Assembly (NCBI GenBank): GCA_902583645.1
Contig: CACHWQ010000006.1
Coordinates: forward strand, 1 to 64,000
Length of the DNA stretch: 64,000 bases
Direction: 5' to 3'
From: an uncultured Pelagibacteraceae bacterium
Lineage (GTDB): Bacteria; Pseudomonadota; Alphaproteobacteria; Pelagibacterales; Pelagibacteraceae
How positions within the stretch are numbered: position 1 is the stretch's first letter; each line of letters starts with the position of its first letter. Positions 27,664-36,738 of this stretch are shown one piece after another. Made by a program: the position numbers and the translations under genes. A model generated the notes under the pieces. It was not told the DNA's origin. It did not search any database and saw only the letters and a program-made list of their open reading frames with translations.

Positions 27664-28452
27664 ATGGTAAATAAATCTCTAAAAAATAAGAAAATTGTAA
27701 TTTCAGCTGGAGCATCTGGAATTGGTTTAGCTACAGTAAAGGTTTGTTTAGATAGAGGAGCAACAGTATTCGTAAGTGACATTAATGAAAAATATATCAA
27801 TAAGCTTAAAAAAAATTCAAAAGTAAATAAAAAACTTTTTGTTTTTAATTGTGATGCCTCTGACGAGTACCAAGTAAATGAATTATTTCAAAAAATAAAT
27901 AAAAAGACGTCTAAAATTGATTGCCTAATTAATAACGTAGGTATAGCAGGTCCAACTGCTACACTAGAAAATATATCAACAGATGATTGGGAAAATACAA
28001 TGAGAGTAAATGTATTTAGTCATTATTATTTCACTAGACTAGCAATACCAATGTTAAAAAAAAATAAGGGTGGATCAATTATAAATATTTCATCAGGCGC
28101 TGGAATAATGGGGTTCCCTTTAAGATCACCTTATGCTGCAAGTAAATGGGCAATTGTAGGGATGACAAAAACTTTATCTATGGAACTTGGTAAATTTAAA
28201 ATACGTGTAAATGCGTTATGCCCAGGAACAATAAAAGGTGATAGAATGATTAGAGTTGCAAAAGATAAAGCTAAACTTTTAAGAGTCTCAAAAAAATCTA
28301 TTGAAAAAGAATTTATATCAATGGCATCCATGAATTGTTGGATTTATGAAAGTGATATTGGGAAGATGTGTGGCTTTTTGATTTCTGATGATTCAGCAAG
28401 AGTATCTGGACAAATAATAGGTGTCGATGGAGATGCTATTAGATTACATTAG
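27664..28452 (+). CDS. Short-chain dehydrogenase/reductase
   Basis: A 262-residue classical SDR: cofactor loop SAGASGIGLATVK near residue 16, NNVGIAGPTA near 92, catalytic Ser in IINISSGAG, and Tyr-x-x-x-Lys in SPYAASKWAIVG near 158-162. The Asp at the end of the second strand (VFVSDINEK) favours NAD. The substrate is unknown. The ATG follows four bases after a terminator, with no visible ribosome binding site, so expression may depend on read-through. The betainyl-CoA thioesterase-like gene is 33 bases downstream. Confidence 0.88.
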   Translation: MVNKSLKNKKIVISAGASGIGLATVKVCLDRGATVFVSDINEKYINKLKKNSKVNKKLFVFNCDASDEYQVNELFQKINKKTSKIDCLINNVGIAGPTATLENISTDDWENTMRVNVFSHYYFTRLAIPMLKKNKGGSIINISSGAGIMGFPLRSPYAASKWAIVGMTKTLSMELGKFKIRVNALCPGTIKGDRMIRVAKDKAKLLRVSKKSIEKEFISMASMNCWIYESDIGKMCGFLISDDSARVSGQIIGVDGDAIRLH

Positions 28453-28485
28453 ATCTATATTTATTTTTGAGGTAATAATTATTTA

Positions 28486-28956
28486 ATGACAATAAAAATT
28501 TCGACAGCAAAAATTAAAAAAGAGTGGACTGACTATAATGGTCATATGAATGTGGCTTATTACATTTTAATTTTTGATCAAAATGCAGCGGAAACTTTAA
28601 TGACAAAGATTAATATGGGTGAAAAATCTGCTTTAGAAACTAATAAAAGTACAATGGTAGTTGAGTCACATATAACATACAACCAAGAATTGATTGAGGG
28701 GGATGAAGTTGAATTAAACCTTATACACTTTGACCACGATAAAAAAAGAATACAGTACAAGTTTGAAATGGTACATAAAGAAAAGAAATATTTGGCATCA
28801 ACAATTGAAGTTTTGGCTCTTTATGTGGATTTAAGAGAAAGAAAAGTAGCAGAATTTGAGAAAGAAAAAGTAGACCTAATGACAAAATTCATTAGTGAAA
28901 ATAAACATTCCTTCAAAAGTGAAAATCTAATATTCTCAAACAAACTAAAAAAATAG
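28486..28956 (+). CDS. Hotdog-fold thioesterase, probably betainyl-CoA thioesterase
   Basis: A 156-residue 4-hydroxybenzoyl-CoA thioesterase-type hotdog protein. The active-site segment EWTDYNGHMNVAYY (13-26) carries Asp16 at the catalytic position, with HITYNQELIEGDEVEL downstream. This segment resembles the thioesterase partner that is separate from or fused to carnitine dehydrogenase in other bacteria, which hydrolyses betainyl-CoA to glycine betaine. The substrate call also rests on the carnitine dehydrogenase (39136) and BKACE (12733) genes; a general acyl-CoA thioesterase is the alternative. Confidence 0.75.
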   Translation: MTIKISTAKIKKEWTDYNGHMNVAYYILIFDQNAAETLMTKINMGEKSALETNKSTMVVESHITYNQELIEGDEVELNLIHFDHDKKRIQYKFEMVHKEKKYLASTIEVLALYVDLRERKVAEFEKEKVDLMTKFISENKHSFKSENLIFSNKLKK

Positions 28957-29010
28957 TTTTATTCTTTATAAAATTCAAAAGGTAGATTTTTTTTGATATA
29001 GGACCGGGTA

Positions 29011-29958
29011 ATGGAAGCAAATAATAATACAAAAGGTATATTCTTCATAATGACTGGAATGGCCTTTTTTTCCATTCAGGACTCTTTAATTAAATTTATT
29101 TTTGAAGATATTGCGTTATTTGAGTTATACCTAGGCAGAACTCTAATCCAAGCGGCCATACTTTTGGCATTTGTTATAATAACAAAGAAACATATTACTT
29201 TAAAAACACACTACCCTTTTTTAACCCTTTTGAGAGTAATCTGTTTCTTTTTCGGATTTAGTTTTTTTTATATATCATTAACCTACATGACGCTTGCAAT
29301 GACGAGTGCCTTATTTTTCTCATGTCCTTTTTTTATGTCGATGTTTGCCAAATTTTTTCTTAAAGAACAAATTGGAATAAGAAGATGGTCTGCAATTGTT
29401 GTTGGATTTATAGGTGTAATAATAGTTTTAGATCCAACCTGGGGAGAATTTGATTATTTCAAGTTATCACCAGTTGCTTGTGCTATTTGCTATTCTTGCT
29501 CAATGACAATTACAAAATATACATCGGATAAAGACAGTATATATACACAAATGACTTGGCTTTATATTTTTGCAACCTTTGCAGGTTTAATGATATTTCT
29601 AGTAACTGGCGATGGAAAATTTAATACTTTTACAGATCCTACAATGCAATTTATTGTGAGAGAGTGGTTTACTAATCCATCTGCTTCATGGCCATACGTT
29701 TTTGTTATGGGAATTGTTGCGTCTATATCTTTCTTCTGCGTTTTCTCAGCTTACAGTATTGCATCTCCATCTGTTGTATCCTTGTTTGAGTACTCTTATA
29801 TTGTATGGGCTATGCTAGCGGGTTATATTCTTTTTGAAACTATTCCAGTACCTAGAACCTTTTTAGGTGCAGCAATTATTATTGCAGCTGGATTTTATAT
29901 ATACTTTAGAGAAAAGGTCAGAGGTCAAATGATAGCAACAGATACACCAAATAGATAA
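29011..29958 (+). CDS. EamA/DMT family transporter
   Basis: A 315-residue protein with about ten transmembrane segments and two EamA units: IFFIMTGMAFFSIQDSLIKF at the start, MTSALFFSCPFFMSMFAKFF and IGIRRWSAIVVGFIGVIIV in the first half and FSAYSIASPSVVSLFEYS in the second. It is a paralog of the protein at 22320-23252. The substrate is unknown. Its final base overlaps the start of the oxygenase gene at 29958. Confidence 0.88.
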   Translation: MEANNNTKGIFFIMTGMAFFSIQDSLIKFIFEDIALFELYLGRTLIQAAILLAFVIITKKHITLKTHYPFLTLLRVICFFFGFSFFYISLTYMTLAMTSALFFSCPFFMSMFAKFFLKEQIGIRRWSAIVVGFIGVIIVLDPTWGEFDYFKLSPVACAICYSCSMTITKYTSDKDSIYTQMTWLYIFATFAGLMIFLVTGDGKFNTFTDPTMQFIVREWFTNPSASWPYVFVMGIVASISFFCVFSAYSIASPSVVSLFEYSYIVWAMLAGYILFETIPVPRTFLGAAIIIAAGFYIYFREKVRGQMIATDTPNR

Positions 29959-30926
29959 TGAAACAAAATTTTATACCAACTATTAATATTTCATCATTAG
30001 TTAACGAAAATCTGAACTCTAAAAAATCACAGAAGATCATTAAAAAAATTGAGAAAGCTTGTGTTGAAGTTGGTTTTTTTCAAGTCATTGGTCATGGTAT
30101 TGATCATAAAAAGATTAAAAAAATTGTTAAAATTGGAGAAAAGTTTTTTAAGCTTAGTAAAAAAGAAAAAATTAAACTTTCCCCAAATAAATGGAATAAG
30201 AAAAATAAAAACTTTTATAGAGGCTATTTTCCAAGTGACGTAAACGGAAAAGAAGGTTTGGATATTGGAGACTTAAGAGTGTCAGATAATTTTTCACAGA
30301 TAATTAAAAACCAATATATAGAATACTTAAATTTGGAAAAATGTTTCCAAAAAAATTCTATAAATCATTTATCTAGCTATTATGATGATATTTATTTATT
30401 AAGTGAACTACTTTTCAAAAGTATTATCAAGCTATACAAAAAAGATCCTTTGCTATCTGGTAATGTTTTTTCAAGATTTAAAACACTGAGTACTTTGAGG
30501 TTTAATTTTTATCCAGTTCAAAGTAAACCTGTGGAAATATCTAAACAAGATGGTGTTGCGTTGGGATGTGAAACCCATGTGGATAGCGGTATATTTACAG
30601 TTTTGTATCAAGATAAAGTTGGAGGACTACAAGTTCAAAATAGAAAAAATAAGAAATGGTATGATGTTCCTTTTAATAAAAATGCTCTAGTAGTTAATAC
30701 TGGAAGAGCCTTAGAGTATCTAAGTAAAAGAAAGTTTAAAGCTACAAATCACAGGGTTCTTTGGAATAAATCAGAAAGAATCTCTGTACCTTTCTTTTTT
30801 GAACCTTCTTACGATTTTAGAATGTCTAAATCATTTTTAAATGGAATAAATTCAAAAAATCAATCTATTTCTTATGAAAATTTTATAAACAAATCTCTTA
30901 AGAAATTTGTTGAATATCAAAGATAA
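29958..30926 (+). CDS. Isopenicillin N synthase-like 2OG-Fe(II) oxygenase
   Basis: A 322-residue oxygenase of the isopenicillin N synthase/plant-type dioxygenase family. The N-terminal DIOX_N-like part contains VEVGFFQVIGHGIDH. The metal site is His-x-Asp in CETHVDSGIFTVLYQD near 213-215 with a distal His in ATNHRVLW near 267, and the 2-oxoglutarate-binding RIS follows at ERISVPFFFEP. The substrate is unknown. It is translationally coupled to the DMT transporter gene, so it may act on the same metabolite. Confidence 0.87.
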   Translation: MKQNFIPTINISSLVNENLNSKKSQKIIKKIEKACVEVGFFQVIGHGIDHKKIKKIVKIGEKFFKLSKKEKIKLSPNKWNKKNKNFYRGYFPSDVNGKEGLDIGDLRVSDNFSQIIKNQYIEYLNLEKCFQKNSINHLSSYYDDIYLLSELLFKSIIKLYKKDPLLSGNVFSRFKTLSTLRFNFYPVQSKPVEISKQDGVALGCETHVDSGIFTVLYQDKVGGLQVQNRKNKKWYDVPFNKNALVVNTGRALEYLSKRKFKATNHRVLWNKSERISVPFFFEPSYDFRMSKSFLNGINSKNQSISYENFINKSLKKFVEYQR

Positions 30927-30944
30927 TAATAATATTGTTATTTA

Positions 30945-31004
30945 AAAGCGATACATAACTCATCGTTTTGCTCAAAGCATTCGAAAGTGGGATCGGTCGT
31001 CTTT
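30945..31004 (+). ncRNA. Possible structured leader RNA of the LLM monooxygenase operon
   Basis: This 60-base stretch is visibly less AT-rich than its surroundings. AAAGCGA (30945-30951) can pair with TCGTCTTT (30997-31004) around one bulge, enclosing a TGCT-CAA-AGCA hairpin (30969-30979) and a CATT-CGAA-AGTG hairpin-like element that would compete with it. CTTTAAA at 31001-31007 can instead pair with TTTAAAG at 31014-31020, next to the GGAGG ribosome binding site. The two options share CTTT and exclude each other, as in a translational switch. It matches no class I can name. Confidence 0.4.
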
Positions 31005-31029
31005 AAATTAGTTTTTAAAGGAGGCTTTT

Positions 31030-32199
31030 ATGAAGTTTGGATATTTTTGCAATACAACTAATTGGACACATAAACCTTACGATAAACTTTTAGACGAAAC
31101 TAGAGAAATCACTGAGTATTGTGATAAGAGCAACTGGAATTCAATATGGTATACCGAGCATCACTTTAATCATGAGGGAATGGAGTCTTTGACAAACCCT
31201 TTAATGATGGGAGTTGATGCTGCAGCTAGAACACAAAATATAAGAATAGGCCAAGCTTGTAATGTGATTACTTTTCACAACCCAATTAGAATGGCTGAAG
31301 ATATCGCTCTACTTGACCAGTTATCTAAAGGCCGAGTTGAAATTGGAATTGGAAGAGGAATTTATGGAAGAGAAGCGATCAATTTAAACAAAGAAGCAGA
31401 CATGAAAGACCAAGCAAAGAATTTTAGATTGTTTGAAGAAACACTTACAATTCTAAAAAAAGCTTGGAAAGAAAAATTTTTTAATCATAAAGGAGAATTT
31501 TATACTTATCCTGCTCCTAATTATGTTTGGCAACATGATATGAGCCCTCCAAATAAAGATTTAGTTAATATTGAAACAAATGTAATGGAAAACATAAGTG
31601 TTTTACCAAAACCTTACCAAAAACCATATCCTGCAATACATCAGGTGGTAGATGGAATTAGATCTATTGAATGGGCTGCTGCACAAGGTTTAAATGTTAT
31701 AATGTGGATACCAACCGTTAAGGCTTTAAAAATTAAATTTGAAGCTTTTAAAAATGCAAAATCAGAAGCAGAAAAAAGAAATGTCCCTATGGGTGAAGGT
31801 ATCTCACTTGTAAGAGACATGTTTGTTGCAGATACAATGGAAGAAGCAAAAGAAAAGGCAGGGGAACACATGGTAAACTATATGAGATGGGTTTGTCACT
31901 GGAGAGGTCTTGGTAATCACATGGATCCAGATGAAGAGTTACCAGTCACAAAAGGTAAATTAGACTTGCTAAGTTATGACTTTTTACACAAAAGAAATAT
32001 GCTTTTTGGAACTCCTGAATACGTAATTGACAAAATACATGAGCTTAAATCTGAATTAAATTTACAAAACTTACAAGTATGGTCAAACTTTCCAGGGGTA
32101 AAACATGAAGATTGTATGAAAAGTATAAAATTATTTACAGAAAAAGTAATGCCTCACTTCAAAGATAATACAAAAGAAGAAGTTAAAAAAGTTTCGTGA
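31030..32199 (+). CDS. LLM class flavin-dependent oxidoreductase
   Basis: A 389-residue bacterial luciferase-like monooxygenase: MKFGYFCNTTNWTHKPYDKLL at the N-terminus, WYTEHHFNHEG near 41-51, IRIGQACNVITFHNPIRMAEDIALLDQLSKGRVEIGIGRG, and FGTPEYVIDKIHEL near 325. It should need reduced flavin from a reductase that is not encoded next to it. It leads an operon with a ThDP enzyme, a DUF1185 protein, an alpha/beta hydrolase and an aldehyde dehydrogenase, and has a strong ribosome binding site (AAAGGAGGC). The likely role is oxidative opening of a small N- or S-containing compound, by inference. Confidence 0.92.
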   Translation: MKFGYFCNTTNWTHKPYDKLLDETREITEYCDKSNWNSIWYTEHHFNHEGMESLTNPLMMGVDAAARTQNIRIGQACNVITFHNPIRMAEDIALLDQLSKGRVEIGIGRGIYGREAINLNKEADMKDQAKNFRLFEETLTILKKAWKEKFFNHKGEFYTYPAPNYVWQHDMSPPNKDLVNIETNVMENISVLPKPYQKPYPAIHQVVDGIRSIEWAAAQGLNVIMWIPTVKALKIKFEAFKNAKSEAEKRNVPMGEGISLVRDMFVADTMEEAKEKAGEHMVNYMRWVCHWRGLGNHMDPDEELPVTKGKLDLLSYDFLHKRNMLFGTPEYVIDKIHELKSELNLQNLQVWSNFPGVKHEDCMKSIKLFTEKVMPHFKDNTKEEVKKVS

Positions 32200-33896
32200 A
32201 TAAATCTAAAAAGGTTTTAAGTGGTGGCCAAGCTGCCGTTCGTTCGTTAAAAAAAGAAAAAGTCAAACATGTTTTCGGTCTTATTGGTTCAGCTACAATG
32301 GAGATGTTTGATGCACTTTACCATGAGAAAGAAATAAAATTTATTGGAGTGAGGGATGAAAGAACAGGAACTCATATGGCAGACGGCTATGCAAGAGCAT
32401 CAAATAATCCTGGAATAATTCTAGCGGGTCAAAATGGACCTGGTGCAACAAATTTAGTAACTGGAATAGCGCAAGCTAAAGCGGCGTTCTCACCGGTAAT
32501 TGCCTTAGCTGGATCATATTCTACCAATGATAAAATGGAAGATGCTTTTCAAGGTCTTGATCAACAGTCACTGTTTAAACCAATTACAAAAAAAACTTGG
32601 ACAATTAATCAAGTTAAACAAGTTCCTAAAGTTTTAAGTAGTGCGTTCAAATTATCTATGACACCAAGACGAGGGCCTGTATGTGTAAATTTACCAAGAA
32701 ATATTCTTGCAGAAAATTCAAAATTTGAGATCGATGAAAATGTTAAGTCTTTCGAAAATGAGAACAAATTAAAAGGAAAAGTATCTCAAATTAAAAAAGC
32801 TGTCAGCATTATTCTAAAATCTAAAAAACCTGTCATTGTTGCTGGTGGGGGAATTAAGTATACAAGTAAACACCAAGATGTAATTAATCTTGCTGAACTT
32901 TTAAATATTCCAATTGTGACTGCTGCTGGACATGGTGATGCTATTCCTTTTTACCATAAATTGAATGCAGGTCAGATGGGTCCAAGAGGGAATCCTGTTG
33001 CTTCTAGACTAGTAAAAGAGGCTGACGTGATTTTAGCTCTTGGTACTAGGCTTGGTTTTAATTCAACTTTTTATTCTTATGACAATATAAGTAACAAAGC
33101 CAAAATTATTCAAGTTGAACTAGAAAGATCAATGTTGGGCAGATACTTTAAAATTGCTATTGGAATCTATGGTGATGCTTCAACAGTAACAAATCAAATT
33201 TTTAAAGAAGTTAAAAATCAAAAGCTTTTATCATCAGCTAATTCTTGGACAAATAAATATCTAAAAGAGAGAGCAAAATATTTAAAAAATAGGGATATAG
33301 GAAAAGAAATTGACCTTTTTCCTATTCGGCCAACTGGTTTATTTAAAAAATTACGAAGTGTTTTACCTACAAACTCAGCTATTACACTTGATGCAGGTAC
33401 ATTGTGCCTACAGGCAACTGATGCACTTCAATATAATGACCCTCCATCATTATTTACTCCATTAGATTTTGGATTAGTTGGATTTTCTTTTGCATGTGGA
33501 CTGGGCGTAAAAGTTGCAAGACCAGATAGAACAGTTGTTAGTTTGATGGGTGATGGAGGTTTTGGTATGACAATTTCAGAACTAAGCACAGCTGTTGAGT
33601 ATGGAATTAATACTACGACAATTGTAATGAACAATAAAAGTTGGGGTGCTGAAAAAGCTTATCAAAAAGATTTTTATGGTAAAAGATATTTAGGAGCAGA
33701 TATAGAAAGTCCATCTTTTGATAAAGTTGCAGAACTTTATGGCGCAAAAGGTTTTAAGGTAAAAAGAGTTTCAGAAATCACTGATGCTGTAGAGGCAGCA
33801 ATTAAATCAAATAAACCATCTGTCATTGATGTTGATGTTGATCCTAAAGCGTTATACAGTTTTAGAAGAGATAGCTTTAAACATAGGATTAAATAA
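32196..33896 (+). CDS. Thiamine diphosphate-dependent enzyme, acetolactate synthase-like
   Basis: A 566-residue three-domain ThDP enzyme. The cofactor-activating Glu is in FIGVRDERTGTHMADGYARA near residue 54, GQNGPGATNLVTGIAQA follows, and the ThDP/Mg motif is GDGGFGMTISELSTAVEY through NN near 443-470. Relatives include acetolactate synthase, glyoxylate carboligase and sulfoacetaldehyde acetyltransferase. No regulatory subunit gene is adjacent, so ordinary branched-chain synthesis is unlikely. The GTG start overlaps the previous stop (GTGA), indicating coupling. It probably processes a 2-keto or aldehyde product of the operon. Confidence 0.9.
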   Translation: MNKSKKVLSGGQAAVRSLKKEKVKHVFGLIGSATMEMFDALYHEKEIKFIGVRDERTGTHMADGYARASNNPGIILAGQNGPGATNLVTGIAQAKAAFSPVIALAGSYSTNDKMEDAFQGLDQQSLFKPITKKTWTINQVKQVPKVLSSAFKLSMTPRRGPVCVNLPRNILAENSKFEIDENVKSFENENKLKGKVSQIKKAVSIILKSKKPVIVAGGGIKYTSKHQDVINLAELLNIPIVTAAGHGDAIPFYHKLNAGQMGPRGNPVASRLVKEADVILALGTRLGFNSTFYSYDNISNKAKIIQVELERSMLGRYFKIAIGIYGDASTVTNQIFKEVKNQKLLSSANSWTNKYLKERAKYLKNRDIGKEIDLFPIRPTGLFKKLRSVLPTNSAITLDAGTLCLQATDALQYNDPPSLFTPLDFGLVGFSFACGLGVKVARPDRTVVSLMGDGGFGMTISELSTAVEYGINTTTIVMNNKSWGAEKAYQKDFYGKRYLGADIESPSFDKVAELYGAKGFKVKRVSEITDAVEAAIKSNKPSVIDVDVDPKALYSFRRDSFKHRIK

Positions 33897-34483
33897 TGAA
33901 ATTAGAATTAAGAAAATTTACGAAGTTTGTAGACAAAACTTTTATAGAGGGAGGAAAAGAAGCAAAAAATCCTGTATTGTTAGCTTCTGTTGCGGCTGTT
34001 TTTAAAAATCCCTGGGATGGTCAAGGATTTGTTGAAGATTTAAAACCTACAATTTTAGATTTAGCTCCTAAGCTCGGAGACATGTTGGTGCCAGAATTAA
34101 TAAAAGAAATTGGTGCCCCAGATAAAATATTAGCATATGGAAAAGCAGGTGTTGTAGGATTAAATGGTGAGATTGAGCATGCTTCAGCATTTATTCATAC
34201 TTTAAGATTTGGAAATAAATTTAGAGATGCCGTGGGTGGAACATCTTATTTAAGTTTTACTAACACAAGAGGACCTGCGGGATCTAAGATTTCTATTCCA
34301 ATGATGCACAAAACAGACTCTGGATTAAGACCTTATTATTTAACGCATGAATTTACTATTCATGATGCTCCATTTGATAATGAAATAGTGATTGCAATTG
34401 GAGGAGCTTCGAGTGGAAGAGCTCATGCAAGAACTGGGGATAGATATCAAGATATGAAAGAGATGGGCATTGAACCCAAATAA
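33896..34483 (+). CDS. Amino acid synthesis (DUF1185) family protein
   Basis: A 195-residue protein matching the DUF1185/AA_synth family: LRKFTKFVDKTFIEGGKE at the start, AAVFKNPWDGQGFVEDL, LAYGKAGVVGLNGEIEHASA, GTSYLSFTNTRGPAGSKISI and EIVIAIGGASSGRAHARTGDR at the end. The function is unknown despite the family name. Members often sit beside LLM monooxygenases, as here. It overlaps the preceding gene by one base and lies 5 bases before the hydrolase gene. Confidence 0.88.
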   Translation: MKLELRKFTKFVDKTFIEGGKEAKNPVLLASVAAVFKNPWDGQGFVEDLKPTILDLAPKLGDMLVPELIKEIGAPDKILAYGKAGVVGLNGEIEHASAFIHTLRFGNKFRDAVGGTSYLSFTNTRGPAGSKISIPMMHKTDSGLRPYYLTHEFTIHDAPFDNEIVIAIGGASSGRAHARTGDRYQDMKEMGIEPK

Positions 34484-34488
34484 TTTAA

Positions 34489-35262
34489 ATGATCAATGCT
34501 TTTGATTCTAAAGGTACTTATTATCAATTAAATAAAAAAAAAGAATTACCTATTGTTTTAATCCACGGTGTTGGCCTTGATCACGAAATATGGGAATACC
34601 AATTTAATTCTTTTGAAAATACGGTCCTTACTTACGATATTCTAGGTCACGGAAAAACACCTCTTGGGGCTGGACTAATAACGTTTGATGATTTTTCTGC
34701 ACAACTTATTAACCTAATTGATGAGCTTGATATTGGAAAAATTCATTTAGTAGGTTTTTCAATTGGATCTCTAATTGCAAGAAATTTTGCAACAAAACAT
34801 AATGATAGATTACAAACATTAACTTTACTTAGTTCTATATTTAAAAGATCTAATCAACAACAAAAGATAGTTGATGACAGATTTGAAAAATCAAAAAATA
34901 GTAGCGAGATGTCAAACGATGCACTGGTAAGATGGTTTACAGAAGATTACCTAAAAAAAAATCAAGAAAGATCTGAATGGATTAGTTCAATATTAAGTAG
35001 AAATAATATGAAAAATTTTAATAAAATTTATGAACTATTTGCAAAACATAAAGATGATGAAGATTTTAAGAAAATAAAAACTGAAACTTTAGTTATGACT
35101 GGAGAAGAAGATGTTGGGTCGACTCCAGAGATGTCAAAAAACCTTAGTAAAGTAATTAAAAATTCCAAATTAAAAATAATACCCAAAGGAAAACATCTGT
35201 GTAGTATTGAATGTGCAGATGATGTAAATAACGCTATTAAAGAACATATAAAAAATGACTAA
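34489..35262 (+). CDS. Alpha/beta hydrolase
   Basis: A 257-residue alpha/beta hydrolase: oxyanion-hole motif VLIHGVGLDHEIWEYQF near residue 23, nucleophile Ser in LVGFSIGSLIARNFA near 89, an acid in MTGEEDVGSTP near 205 and the catalytic His in IPKGKHLCSIE near 235. It resembles 3-oxoadipate enol-lactonase-type hydrolases. In the operon it would hydrolyse an ester, lactone or C-C bond formed by the upstream LLM monooxygenase. Its end overlaps the aldehyde dehydrogenase start by 8 bases. Confidence 0.88.
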   Translation: MINAFDSKGTYYQLNKKKELPIVLIHGVGLDHEIWEYQFNSFENTVLTYDILGHGKTPLGAGLITFDDFSAQLINLIDELDIGKIHLVGFSIGSLIARNFATKHNDRLQTLTLLSSIFKRSNQQQKIVDDRFEKSKNSSEMSNDALVRWFTEDYLKKNQERSEWISSILSRNNMKNFNKIYELFAKHKDDEDFKKIKTETLVMTGEEDVGSTPEMSKNLSKVIKNSKLKIIPKGKHLCSIECADDVNNAIKEHIKND

Positions 35263-36736
35263 ATTAAAACAGTATAAAATGTTTATTGATGGGGAGTGGG
35301 TAGACTCTGAAACAAAAAAAACTTTTGAAACTTTAAATCCAGAAAACAATAAGCCATGGGCTGTAGTCCCAGAAGCAAGTGCAAGTGATGTTGATAGAGC
35401 GGTAAAAGCAGCTCAAAAAGCATTTGAGGGGGAGTGGCCAAAATTATTGCCAAGAGAAAGAGGAAAATATTTAAGAGCAATTGGAAATAAATTAAGAGAA
35501 AATGCTAAATTGCTTGGTGAAATTGAAACAATAGATACTGGAAAACTTTTTAGAGAAACAAATAAACAAGCAAATTATATTGCGGAATATTATGATTATT
35601 ACGCTGGTTTGGCTGACAAAGTTGAAGGCACAGTTTTACCAATTGATAAACCAAATATTCAAGCTATGACAACGAGAATACCTATTGGTGTAATTGCTGC
35701 AATAGTACCTTGGAATTCACAAATGTTTTTAACTGCTACAAAGTTAGCTCCTGCATTAGCTATGGGAAACACAGTTGTAATAAAATGTTCTGAATTAGCG
35801 CCAGCTGTTATGTTTGAATTCGCAAAATTAATAGAGGAAACTGGCTTACCTAAGGGAGTGGTAAACGTTATTACTGGATTTGGAGATCCTTGTGGAAAAG
35901 CTCTAACATCTCATAATTTGGTAGAGAAAATTGCTTTTACTGGTGGTCCAGAGACAGCAAGACATATTATAAAAAATTCATCTGAAAACTTATCAGAAGT
36001 TAGTTTAGAACTAGGAGGAAAAAGTCCAGTAGCTGTTTTTGATGATGCAAACCAAGAAAGTGCAATAAATGGAATTACTGCAGGAATTTTTGGTGCAACT
36101 GGTCAAAGTTGTATTGCAGGATCTCGACTTTATATACAGCAAGGTATTTATAATGAATTTTTAGATAAGCTAGTTAAGAGGGCAGAAAAAATAAAAATTG
36201 GAGCTCCAATGGATCCTGAAACTGAAATGGGACCATTAAGTAATTTTAAACAATTAGAAATAATAGAAAAAAATATTAAATTAACTGTTGAACAAGGTGG
36301 TAAAATTAAATTCGGTGGTGAAAGACATCCTTTCTCAAATGAGGGTTATTATTTTCCTCCTACAATAATAGAATGTGATAATCACAATTTACCTGTAGCA
36401 GAGAATGAACTTTTTGGTCCAGTTCTTTCAGTAATGAAGTTTGAAAGTGAAGAAGAAGTAATTAAAAAAATGAATGATAATCAATATGGATTATCTTCTG
36501 GAGTATTTTCCTCAGATTTTTCAAGAGCATTAAGAGTTTCAAATGCTATAAGAGCTGGAATAACATTTGTTAATACCTATAGATTAATTTCACCTTCTGC
36601 ACCTTTTGGAGGAATAAAAGATAGTGGATATGGTAAGGAAGCAGGAATTGATTCTATTAAAGACTATACTAGGGTAAAGACTACTTGGCTCAATACTTCT
36701 GATGAACCAATGAAAGATCCTTTTACAATTGGCTAG
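35255..36736 (+). CDS. NAD(P)-dependent aldehyde dehydrogenase
   Basis: A 493-residue aldehyde dehydrogenase: IAAIVPWNSQMFLTATKLAPALAMGNTVVIK near 148-180, IAFTGGPETARHII, catalytic Glu in LELGGKSPVAVFDDANQ near 252 and catalytic Cys in ATGQSCIAGSRLYI near 286, with ENELFGPVLSVMKFE near 385. It ends the five-gene operon that starts at 31030 and should oxidise the aldehyde released by the preceding steps. It shares family but not close identity with the one at 14389-15822. Confidence 0.93.
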   Translation: MTKLKQYKMFIDGEWVDSETKKTFETLNPENNKPWAVVPEASASDVDRAVKAAQKAFEGEWPKLLPRERGKYLRAIGNKLRENAKLLGEIETIDTGKLFRETNKQANYIAEYYDYYAGLADKVEGTVLPIDKPNIQAMTTRIPIGVIAAIVPWNSQMFLTATKLAPALAMGNTVVIKCSELAPAVMFEFAKLIEETGLPKGVVNVITGFGDPCGKALTSHNLVEKIAFTGGPETARHIIKNSSENLSEVSLELGGKSPVAVFDDANQESAINGITAGIFGATGQSCIAGSRLYIQQGIYNEFLDKLVKRAEKIKIGAPMDPETEMGPLSNFKQLEIIEKNIKLTVEQGGKIKFGGERHPFSNEGYYFPPTIIECDNHNLPVAENELFGPVLSVMKFESEEEVIKKMNDNQYGLSSGVFSSDFSRALRVSNAIRAGITFVNTYRLISPSAPFGGIKDSGYGKEAGIDSIKDYTRVKTTWLNTSDEPMKDPFTIG

Positions 36737-36738
36737 AA

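Noticed and set aside
30961-31000. Weak likeness of the LLM leader (ATCGTT and CGAAAGTGGG) to the core of glutamine-type riboswitches (CGUU and CGGAAGUAGG).
   Set aside because: The closing helix of that class (CGUU with AACG) is absent, and the gene context is not nitrogen assimilation. I keep the leader only as an unassigned candidate.
32196-33896. Reading the ThDP enzyme as acetolactate synthase for branched-chain amino acids.
   Set aside because: No small regulatory subunit or ilv gene is nearby, and the operon context is catabolic.
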